Shown here one piece after another: positions 54,522-64,000 of a DNA stretch of 64,000 nucleotides. The position numbers were made by a program, and so were the translations under genes. The notes under the pieces are model-generated. The model was not told where the DNA came from and did not search any database. It saw only the letters and a list, made by a program, of their open reading frames with translations. Origin of the DNA: Phocaeicola faecicola (GTDB lineage: Bacteria > Bacteroidota > Bacteroidia > Bacteroidales > Bacteroidaceae); NCBI RefSeq assembly GCF_013618865.1, contig NZ_JABSOE010000008.1, forward strand, positions 1-64,000, read 5' to 3'. How positions within the stretch are numbered: the stretch's first letter is position 1; each line of letters starts with the position of its first letter.

Positions 54522-55517
54522 ATGAAACTACCTGGAAAAATAGCAATTATGGGGGGAGGAAGCTGGGCTACGGCAATCGCCAAGATTGTCCTGTCACAAG
54601 CCGACTCCATAAACTGGTATATGCGCCGCGATGACCGGATAGAAGAATTCCGGCGTCTGGGGCACAATCCGGCTTATCTGACTAGCGTACGCTTCAACAT
54701 GGAGTGTATCAACTTTTCATCGGACATCAACAAGGTGGTCCGGGAATCAGATACCCTGATTTTCGTCACCCCTTCGCCCTATCTGAAAAGTCACCTCAAA
54801 AAGCTAAAGACAAAGCTGAAGGATAAGTTTATCATAACAGCAATCAAAGGCATTGTTCCTGATGAAAATTTGATCGTATCCGATTATTTCCACAAAGTCT
54901 ACGATGTACCCGAAGAAAACATTGCCGTACTGGCCGGTCCCTGCCACGCAGAGGAAGTGGCATTGGAGCGTCTGTCGTATCTGACCGTCGGCTGCAAGGA
55001 CATTGAGAAAGCCAAGATGTTCGCACGCCAGCTCTCCGGACACTATATCAAGACTTCTGTCACCACCGATGTGGCAGGTATTGAATACGCTTCGGTACTG
55101 AAGAACGTATATGCCATTGCTGCCGGAATATGCAGCGGCCTGAAATACGGAGACAACTTCCAGGCCGTACTGGTATCCAATGCCCTGAAAGAGATGAACC
55201 GCTTCCTGGAAACCGTTCACCCGCTGAACCGGTGTACCAACGATTCAGCCTATCTGGGCGACCTGCTGGTTACTTCCTATTCCAACTTCAGCCGCAACCG
55301 TGTATTCGGCACCATGATCGGCAAAGGATATTCGGTAAAAAGCGCCCAAGTGGAGATGGAAATGATTGCAGAAGGATATTACGGCACCAAGTGCATCAAG
55401 GAGCTCAACCGCCATTTGCATGTCAACATGCCTATCGTAGATGCGGTATACAACATTCTGTACGAACGCATCTCACCGATGATAGAAATTAAATTATTAA
55501 CTGATTCATTCAGATAA
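54522..55517 (+). CDS. gpsA: Glycerol-3-phosphate dehydrogenase (NAD(P)+)
   Basis: 331 residues from ATG 54522; a TTG at 54513 is in frame but not needed. It reduces dihydroxyacetone phosphate to sn-glycerol-3-phosphate for phospholipid synthesis. The Rossmann motif is IAIMGGGSWATAIAKI. Catalytic and substrate motifs are AIKGIVPDENL, GPCHAEEVALER and ASVLKNVYAIAAGICSGLKYG. It sits between lysS and pgi, 12 bp before pgi. Confidence 0.95.
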   Translation: MKLPGKIAIMGGGSWATAIAKIVLSQADSINWYMRRDDRIEEFRRLGHNPAYLTSVRFNMECINFSSDINKVVRESDTLIFVTPSPYLKSHLKKLKTKLKDKFIITAIKGIVPDENLIVSDYFHKVYDVPEENIAVLAGPCHAEEVALERLSYLTVGCKDIEKAKMFARQLSGHYIKTSVTTDVAGIEYASVLKNVYAIAAGICSGLKYGDNFQAVLVSNALKEMNRFLETVHPLNRCTNDSAYLGDLLVTSYSNFSRNRVFGTMIGKGYSVKSAQVEMEMIAEGYYGTKCIKELNRHLHVNMPIVDAVYNILYERISPMIEIKLLTDSFR

Positions 55518-55529
55518 ACCCAAAATGTC

Positions 55530-56879
55530 ATGGAAAATATTGCACTGAACATTGAAAAAACCCTGGATTTCATTTCCAAGGAACAAGTGAACGCTTATGA
55601 AAGCAAGGTAAAAGCCTGCATGGAAACACTGGAAAAAGGTACCGGAGCCGGTAACGACTTCCTGGGATGGCTGCATCTTCCTTCTTCCATTACTCAGGCA
55701 CATCTTGATGACCTGAAAGCTACTGCACAGACACTTCGTGAAAACTGCGAAGTAGTAGTGGTTGCCGGTATCGGCGGAAGCTACCTGGGAGCCCGTGCCG
55801 TAATCGAAGCGATGTCAAACAGCTTCGCATGGCTGCAGGAAAAGAAAGCCGGAGAACCGACCATTCTGTTTGCAGGACACAATATCGGAGAAGATTATCT
55901 CTATGAGCTGACCACTTTCCTCAAAGACAAGAAATTCGGTGTCATCAACATTTCCAAATCGGGAACTACCACTGAAACTGCACTGGCTTTCCGTCTGTTG
56001 AAGAAACAGTGTGAAGAACAGCGCGGCAAGGAAATGGCCCGCAAGGTAATCGTAGCGGTTACCGATGCCAAGAAAGGTGCCGCACGCGTAACTGCCGACA
56101 AGGAAGGATACAAATCATTCATCATCCCCGACAACGTAGGCGGACGTTTCTCTGTGCTGACTCCTGTAGGTCTGCTGCCTATCGCAGTAGCCGGAATCGA
56201 TATCGACCAGCTGGTAGCCGGTGCACGCAAGATGGAAGAAGTTTGTGCCAATGAAAACCTGGCAGAAAATCCGGCAGCCCTCTACGCTGCAACCCGCAAC
56301 GAACTGTACCGCAACGGTAAGAAGATAGAAATCCTGGTGAACTTCCAGCCTAAACTGCACTACTTCATGGAATGGTGGAAACAGCTTTACGGCGAATCAG
56401 AAGGTAAGGACGGAAAAGGTATCTACCCAAGCTCAGTCGACTTCTCAACCGACCTTCACTCAATGGGTCAGTGGATTCAGCAAGGCGAACGCACCATCTA
56501 CGAAACCGTGATTTCAGTAGAAAATCCGGCTCACGAACTGAGAGTTCCGTCGGATGAAGAAAATCTGGACGGTCTGAACTTCCTCGCCGGAAAACGCGTA
56601 GACGAAGTCAACAAGATGGCCGAACTGGGTACACAGCTGGCTCACGTAGACGGTGGAGTACCTAACATGCGTGTCAGCGTTCCTGCCTTGAACGAATATT
56701 ACCTGGGCCAGTTGATTTATTTCTTCGAGAAGGCTTGCGGTATCAGCGGCTACCTGCTTGAAATCAATCCGTTCAACCAGCCGGGTGTAGAAGCATACAA
56801 GAAAAACATGTTTGCTTTGCTGAACAAGCCGGGATACGAAGAAGCATCTAAAGCCATTCAGGAAAGATTGAAGAAATAA
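55530..56879 (+). CDS. pgi: Glucose-6-phosphate isomerase
   Basis: 449 residues, the short bacterial form. It interconverts glucose-6-phosphate and fructose-6-phosphate. Motifs: [34 protein letters not shown] (phosphate-binding loop), [15 protein letters not shown] and the C-terminal [17 protein letters not shown] with catalytic Lys. It lies 12 bp after gpsA and 10 bp before the HAD gene, so all are co-transcribed. Confidence 0.97.
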   Translation: MENIALNIEKTLDFISKEQVNAYESKVKACMETLEKGTGAGNDFLGWLHLPSSITQAHLDDLKATAQTLRENCEVVVVAGIGGSYLGARAVIEAMSNSFAWLQEKKAGEPTILFAGHNIGEDYLYELTTFLKDKKFGVINISKSGTTTETALAFRLLKKQCEEQRGKEMARKVIVAVTDAKKGAARVTADKEGYKSFIIPDNVGGRFSVLTPVGLLPIAVAGIDIDQLVAGARKMEEVCANENLAENPAALYAATRNELYRNGKKIEILVNFQPKLHYFMEWWKQLYGESEGKDGKGIYPSSVDFSTDLHSMGQWIQQGERTIYETVISVENPAHELRVPSDEENLDGLNFLAGKRVDEVNKMAELGTQLAHVDGGVPNMRVSVPALNEYYLGQLIYFFEKACGISGYLLEINPFNQPGVEAYKKNMFALLNKPGYEEASKAIQERLKK

Positions 56880-56889
56880 ACACTGCAGA

Positions 56890-57630
56890 ATGATAAATAT
56901 TGAATTCCAAGAAGCTGTTAAACAGTATTTAAGTAAGCACGGCTACAGCCGCCTGAATTTAAAAGCTGTCTTGTTCGACATGGACGGTGTATTGTTCGAT
57001 TCCATGAAGAACCATGCGACAGCCTGGAATGAAGCAATGAAACTGTATGGCATGAATCTGAGCCGGGAAGAGGCTTACATGCACGAGGGACGTACAGGCG
57101 CCGCTACCATCAACATCGTCAGCATGCGCGAACGTCACCACGAGGCTACCGAAGAGGAAATCAAGGAGATTTATGCCACCAAGAGCCAATTGTTCAACCA
57201 GTTGCCTACCGCCGAAGAAATGCCCGGAGCATGGGACTTGCTGCAGCAGGTAAAGGCTTGCGGACTGACTCCCATGGTAGTAACCGGTTCGGGACAGGCT
57301 TCGCTGCTGGACCGCCTGAACCAGCATTTTCCCGGGATGTTCCAGCACGACCTGATGGTGACTGCCTTTGATGTCAAATACGGCAAGCCGAATCCGGAGC
57401 CTTACCTCATGGCACTGAAGAAGGCAGGAATACAGCCTAATGAAGCCATCGTGGTAGAGAATGCCCCCTTGGGCGTACAGGCCGGAGTGAGTGCCGGAAT
57501 ATTCACGGTAGCTGTCAATACAGGACCTCTTCCGGATGAAGCTCTCCTGAACGAAGGTGCGAATCTGCTGTTTCCTTCAATGGCGGCATTCAACGAGCAC
57601 TGGAAATGTTTTTATCAGTCTGTGCAATGA
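56890..57630 (+). CDS. HAD-family hydrolase, beta-phosphoglucomutase-like
   Basis: 246 residues. HAD motif I is FDMDGVLFDS (Asp30, Asp32); motif II is VVTGSGQ; motif III/IV is GKPNPEPYL followed by VVENAPLGVQAG. A helical cap (about 45-110) places it with phosphoglucomutase/phosphatase subfamily I members. Substrate unknown; a sugar phosphate is likely, given its place directly after pgi. A terminator follows at 57682. Confidence 0.92.
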   Translation: MINIEFQEAVKQYLSKHGYSRLNLKAVLFDMDGVLFDSMKNHATAWNEAMKLYGMNLSREEAYMHEGRTGAATINIVSMRERHHEATEEEIKEIYATKSQLFNQLPTAEEMPGAWDLLQQVKACGLTPMVVTGSGQASLLDRLNQHFPGMFQHDLMVTAFDVKYGKPNPEPYLMALKKAGIQPNEAIVVENAPLGVQAGVSAGIFTVAVNTGPLPDEALLNEGANLLFPSMAAFNEHWKCFYQSVQ

Positions 57631-57681
57631 CGCATTACCTGCAGTCTTACCTCAGTGAAGACTGCATCAGTCGATAAGAGA

Positions 57682-57720
57682 CTGCCATTCCGACCCGAAA
57701 AGCGGAATGGCAGTTTTTTT
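57682..57720 (+). terminator. Terminator of lysS-gpsA-pgi-HAD
   Basis: A perfect 11-bp stem (CTGCCATTCCG 57682-57692 with CGGAATGGCAG 57703-57713), then seven T. Confidence 0.92.
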
Positions 57721-57792
57721 ATCCCTGCTCCGTTCCATCCCCCTCTTTACAAAATAACCGGCAGATTGACCGGGAAGAGTTTCTCCAACTGA

Positions 57793-60978
<3,186 letters not shown>

Positions 60979-60983
60979 AAAAT

Positions 60984-61012
60984 ACCGCCTCCGTATCCGT
61001 ACGGAAGGCGGT
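60984..61012 (+). terminator. First hairpin after the beta-galactosidase gene
   Basis: ACCGCCT with AGGCGGT, extended by CCGTA/TACGG with one bulge. No T run follows directly, so a stronger terminator at 61025 is probably the functional one. Confidence 0.55.
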
Positions 61013-61024
61013 AAGCTTCTTCTG

Positions 61025-61074
61025 AAAGTTCCATATTGAAGGTCCTCCGGTTTCTTCAGTATGGAACTTTTGTT
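61025..61074 (+). terminator. Terminator of the beta-galactosidase gene
   Basis: A 15-bp stem with one mismatch (AGTTCCATATTGAAG 61027-61041 with CTTCAGTATGGAACT 61054-61068) followed by TTTTGTTT. Confidence 0.82.
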
Positions 61075-61093
61075 TCATGGGCATGCTACCCGA

Positions 61094-61155
61094 GTTTCAT
61101 AAAGGTGCAACTTCAGTTGCATCATCGTGAAACCCGGGTTGCATCATTATGAAAC
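61094..61155. repeat. Three copies of an 18-bp element, one inverted
   Basis: GTTTCATAAAGGTGCAAC (61094-61111) is the inverted form of GTTGCATCATCGTGAAAC (61116-61133) and GTTGCATCATTATGAAAC (61138-61155). Copies 1 and 2 form a hairpin with a 4-nt loop; further pairing to GTTTCAT at 61072 is possible. It is intergenic between the beta-galactosidase and cutC, and looks like a dispersed palindromic element. Confidence 0.75.
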
Positions 61156-61204
61156 TGACAGCTCGTGTCAGTCAGCCACACCGGGTTATACTTGCCGGCT
61201 TCAT

Positions 61205-61954
61205 TCATTTACGCTTAGTCAGGGCTGCGATGGTCCGCCGCACACGGGCAGCAGTAGTGACCATCCGCGCATATTCGTCATACCCCGCGTCGTTTCCCAT
61301 CGACAAGGCCTCGTTCCGTACGCGCATCCCGCTTGTCCGGAGTTCACGGGCCGAAAAATGAAACTCACCGGCACCGGTCTGAGCCGCCAGACGGGCGATA
61401 TTGTCTTCATTGACTCCGCATCCCGGCATGATAATGAGACGTCCCGCTGCATATTCCACCAGGCGGGCCAACAGGTCGGCACCCTCCATGGCTGTCGGAC
61501 ACTGTCCCGAGGTCAGTATGCGGTTCACTCCCAGTTCCACCAAGGTATCCAGAGCCTTCCACGGATCGGTCACATAATCGAAGGCACGGTGGAAAGTTAC
61601 CGACATGCCTTCGGCTGCCTTCATCAGACGTTCCATGGCCGGCACATCGATTTCTCCATCCGGAGTCAGACAACCGAACACCACGCCGTCGGCACCCAGC
61701 TGGCGGGCCATACGGATGTCTTCTTCCATTGCCGACAACTCTACCGGAGTATACAGAAAATCTCCTCCCCGCGGACGGATAATGACGTGCAGCCGGATGT
61801 GAAGCAACTTGCGTGCCAGCTTGATTTCACCATATGAAGGAGTGGTTCCTCCCTCCGGAATGGCTGCACAGAGTTCCACACGGTCTGCTCCTCCCTCCTG
61901 GGCTGCCAGACAGCTCTCTACGGAGTTCGCACAAATTTCAAATTGATAATTCAT
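61205..61954 (-). CDS. cutC: CutC-family protein (copper homeostasis)
   Basis: 249 residues forming a TIM-barrel: FEICANSVESCLAAQEGGADRVELC, EGGTTPSYGEIKLA, VIIRPRGGDFLYTPVE, GADGVVFGCLTPDGEID, VTFHRAFDYVTDPWKALD, LVELGVNRILTSGQCPTAMEG, IIMPGCGVNEDN and GAGEFHFSA. The family was named for copper tolerance, but the biochemical function is unsettled. A promoter lies at 62050-62081, with a perfect palindrome in the leader. Confidence 0.95.
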   Translation of the reverse strand: MNYQFEICANSVESCLAAQEGGADRVELCAAIPEGGTTPSYGEIKLARKLLHIRLHVIIRPRGGDFLYTPVELSAMEEDIRMARQLGADGVVFGCLTPDGEIDVPAMERLMKAAEGMSVTFHRAFDYVTDPWKALDTLVELGVNRILTSGQCPTAMEGADLLARLVEYAAGRLIIMPGCGVNEDNIARLAAQTGAGEFHFSARELRTSGMRVRNEALSMGNDAGYDEYARMVTTAARVRRTIAALTKRK

Positions 61955-62009
61955 AACTGAAAGCTGATAAAATAGTTCAAATACTCATACATTGCGCAGA
62001 TGTACCTCC

Positions 62010-62030
62010 CTGCAGTCCGGCGGACTGCAG
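62010..62030. repeat. Perfect 10-bp palindrome in the cutC leader
   Basis: CTGCAGTCCG-G-CGGACTGCAG; the flanks TGTA (62001-62004) and TACA (62031-62034) are also complementary. It lies between the cutC promoter and start codon. A one-base spacer disfavours a terminator-type hairpin and fits a dimeric protein site or cruciform better. Confidence 0.65.
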
Positions 62031-62049
62031 TACATTACGCTGTAAGGAA

Positions 62050-62081
62050 CAAAAATAAGGAATCGAAAAGAAAATCTCAAA
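62050..62081 (-). promoter_or_regulatory. Promoter of cutC
   Basis: An exact consensus on the minus strand: TTTG (62078-62081), 20 bp, TATTTTTG (62050-62057). The leader is about 90 nt. Confidence 0.75.
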
Positions 62082-62090
62082 GGAAGACAT

Positions 62091-62131
62091 AAAAAAAATG
62101 ACTAACTTATTGGGGAACAATAAATTAGTCA
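62091..62131 (-). terminator. Terminator of tRNA-Arg
   Basis: A 13-bp stem with one mismatch (TGACTAATTTATT / AATAAGTTAGTCA, 7-nt loop) is followed in the minus direction by eight T. Confidence 0.85.
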
Positions 62132-62140
62132 CTTACTAAG

Positions 62141-62212
62141 TACACCCGTGGGGAGTCGAACCCCAATCGATGGAACCGGAATCCATTATTCTATCCATTG
62201 AACTACGGGTGC
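62141..62212 (-). tRNA. tRNA-Arg (CCG)
   Basis: A 72-nt cloverleaf on the minus strand. Acceptor GCACCCG pairs with CGGGTGT (one G-U), anticodon loop TTCCGGT (anticodon CCG), T arm TGGGGTTCGACTCCCCA, discriminator A. No CCA is encoded. A -7 box TACTTTTG lies upstream at 62231-62238 (minus). Confidence 0.94.
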
Positions 62213-62375
62213 ATATCTTTTAATGCAGGGCAAAAGTACATTTTTTCTGTATTCCTTCCTAATATTCGGTGCAAAATTTATTAAATAAATTCGTCTTCCC
62301 TTTCTTTTACACCCAATCAACATTCTAGCTATTAAGCCAAATAAATATCATTATGATAAAATATTTCTCTTATAT

Positions 62376-62406
62376 ATTGCTTTTTTATATATTATACTTA
62401 TATTTG
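62376..62406 (+). promoter_or_regulatory. Promoter of asnA
   Basis: ATTG (62376-62379), 19 bp, TATATTTG (62399-62406), in an AT-rich stretch. The leader is about 25 nt. Confidence 0.6.
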
Positions 62407-62438
62407 CAAACACAATAAAATTTTAAAAGCATACAACC

Positions 62439-63479
62439 ATGAGTTATCTGATAAAACCTGATACGTATACTCCCCTGCTCGACATGAAACAAACGGAGCT
62501 GGGAATCAAACAAATTAAAGAGTTTTTCCAGCAGAATCTTTCTTCGGAACTGAGGTTACGCCGTGTGACAGCTCCGCTCTTCGTATTGAAGGGTACGGGA
62601 CTGAACGACGACCTGAGCGGTGTGGAACGTCCGGTTTCCTTCCCCATCAAGGACCTGGGGGAACAGCAGGCAGAGGTGGTTCATTCACTGGCCAAATGGA
62701 AACGGGTGACGCTGGCCGACTACTGCATCGAACCGGGATACGGGATTTATACGGATATGAATGCCATCCGTGCCGATGAGGAACTGGGCAACCTGCATTC
62801 GCTGTATGTGGACCAGTGGGACTGGGAAAGGGTGATTACTCCCGAACAGCGTACGGTGGATTTCCTGAAAGGAATTGTCACACGCATCTACTCGGCCATG
62901 CGACGGACAGAATACATGGTGTGTGAAATGTATCCGCAAATTACTCCTTTCCTGGCACACGACGTGCATTTTATCCATGCGCAGGACTTGCTGGAGATGT
63001 ATCCGGGAAAATCGGCCAAAGAGAGGGAGAACCTGATTACCGAACGCTACGGGTCGGTGTTCATCATCGGTATCGGCGGCAAGTTGAGCGACGGAAAGCC
63101 GCACGATTTACGGGCTCCCGACTATGATGACTATACTACCGTTGACCCAAAGACGGGACTGAGCGGACTGAACGGTGACTTGCTGATCTGGAACGATGTA
63201 CTGAAGCGTGCCATCGAGATTTCTTCGATGGGTATCCGTGTGGACAAGGCTGCCATGCTGAAGCAGCTGGAACTGGCCGGAAAGGAAGAGCGTACCCGAC
63301 TGTATTTCCACAAACGGCTGCTGGAAGGATCACTGCCACTGAGTATCGGAGGAGGTATCGGACAGTCGCGCCTGTGTATGCTTTATCTCAAGAAAGCGCA
63401 TATCGGAGAAATCCAGGCTAGCATCTGGCCGGAGGAAATGCGGAAGCAGTGTGCGGAATGGGGCATGCCGCTCATCTGA
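62439..63479 (+). CDS. asnA: Aspartate-ammonia ligase (asparagine synthetase A)
   Basis: 346 residues. It makes asparagine from aspartate, ammonia and ATP; it is related to class II aminoacyl-tRNA synthetases. Motifs: RVTAPLFVLKGTGLNDDLSG, VVHSLAKWKRVTL, GIYTDMNAIRADE, LHSLYVDQWDWE and GGGIGQSRLCMLYL near the end (motif-3-like). The length is standard. ung follows after about 230 bp, possibly on the same transcript. Confidence 0.97.
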   Translation: MSYLIKPDTYTPLLDMKQTELGIKQIKEFFQQNLSSELRLRRVTAPLFVLKGTGLNDDLSGVERPVSFPIKDLGEQQAEVVHSLAKWKRVTLADYCIEPGYGIYTDMNAIRADEELGNLHSLYVDQWDWERVITPEQRTVDFLKGIVTRIYSAMRRTEYMVCEMYPQITPFLAHDVHFIHAQDLLEMYPGKSAKERENLITERYGSVFIIGIGGKLSDGKPHDLRAPDYDDYTTVDPKTGLSGLNGDLLIWNDVLKRAIEISSMGIRVDKAAMLKQLELAGKEERTRLYFHKRLLEGSLPLSIGGGIGQSRLCMLYLKKAHIGEIQASIWPEEMRKQCAEWGMPLI

Positions 63480-63708
63480 TGACCTGAACCAATCTGTGTT
63501 TACATATCTGAGGGGGAACAAGCATCGAATGCTGAAAATGCAGGAAGATAAGACTTGTTTCCCTTTTTTCGTTCATGCAAATTCATTATTTTTATCGGCT
63601 GAAACGGTAAATGCCGTAACGGAATACGGTGCTTGAAAGGACTGTATTTAGATTGACAGCATGGAAAAATGAAAAAACAGCAATAAAAATACAATAAAAC
63701 AGATACGT

Positions 63709-64000
63709 ATGGATGTACAGATAGAAGAATCATGGAAACAGATACTTTCGGCGGAATTTGAAAAAGATTATTTCCGCCAGCTGACTGATTTTGTCCGGAA
63801 CGAATATCGGTCGACAACGGTGTATCCGCCCGGAAAACTCATATTCAATGCGTTCAACCTTTGTCCGTTCGAACAGGTGAAGGTGGTAATCATCGGGCAG
63901 GACCCGTACCACGGACCGGGACAGGCGCACGGACTGTGCTTTTCAGTCAACGACAACGTACCTTTCCCGCCTTCACTGCGGAACATCTTCAAGGAAATAC
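63709..64000 (+). CDS. ung: Uracil-DNA glycosylase, cut by the window edge
   Basis: The first 97 codons of Ung are present; the 3' part lies beyond the window. The start [13 protein letters not shown] is typical. The water-activating loop [21 protein letters not shown] (catalytic Asp) and the segment [13 protein letters not shown] identify the family. It removes uracil from DNA in base-excision repair. The 63,480-63,708 gap upstream holds no gene I can support. Confidence 0.96.
   Translation, partial: MDVQIEESWKQILSAEFEKDYFRQLTDFVRNEYRSTTVYPPGKLIFNAFNLCPFEQVKVVIIGQDPYHGPGQAHGLCFSVNDNVPFPPSLRNIFKEI

Overview
The window comes from a chromosome of the order Bacteroidales, most likely Bacteroides, Phocaeicola or a close relative. 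The evidence is a SusC/SusD pair with accessory lipoproteins, many lipoproteins, promoters of the Bacteroidetes type (TTTG, 19-21 bp, TAnnTTTG), weak or absent Shine-Dalgarno sequences, a B12-dependent ribonucleotide reductase next to dnaA, an aconitase/isocitrate dehydrogenase/citrate synthase operon and a membrane pyrophosphatase.

Layout. 1-8,100: an AT-rich accessory region. It holds a two-gene module (a lipoprotein with a C-terminal papain-like domain, and a 257-aa exported protein) present once intact and once as a deletion derivative that keeps only the 257-aa gene. A transglutaminase-like lipoprotein follows, overlapping a gene for an O-antigen-ligase/polymerase-like membrane protein with C-terminal TPR-like repeats. 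8,097-16,646: a five-gene SusC/SusD locus with a DUF4843-like lipoprotein, a PKD-like lipoprotein and a thioredoxin-fold protein, but no carbohydrate-active enzyme. 16,735-33,156: core genes (gcvT, pepT, an Omp85-like barrel, an MBL hydrolase, murB, pheS, an MFS transporter, a tRNA-His pair, a CapA-like protein, folD, a BASS-family transporter, a cell-wall amidase and an MCE/MlaD protein). 33,481-39,229: dnaA, a nitroreductase, nrdJ and folB. The nitroreductase-nrdJ gap carries four copies of a palindrome and is a candidate operator array or origin region. 39,581-44,003: a cobalamin-riboswitch operon of three surface lipoproteins, preceded by an unusually long structured leader and lacking a btuB transporter gene. 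44,252-49,207: acnA-icd-gltA, the oxidative branch from citrate to 2-oxoglutarate. 49,529-64,000: hppA with a structured leader, a nitrilase-family amidase, lysS-gpsA-pgi-HAD, a GH2 beta-galactosidase, cutC, tRNA-Arg, asnA and the start of ung.

Most of the window is ordinary core chromosome. The parts most worth following up are the duplicated lipoprotein/257-aa module with its conserved 47-nt gene overlap, the palindrome array upstream of nrdJ, the leader between the B12 riboswitch and its first lipoprotein gene, and the three-way-junction-like leader of hppA. All family assignments were made by reading the sequence; no database search was run.
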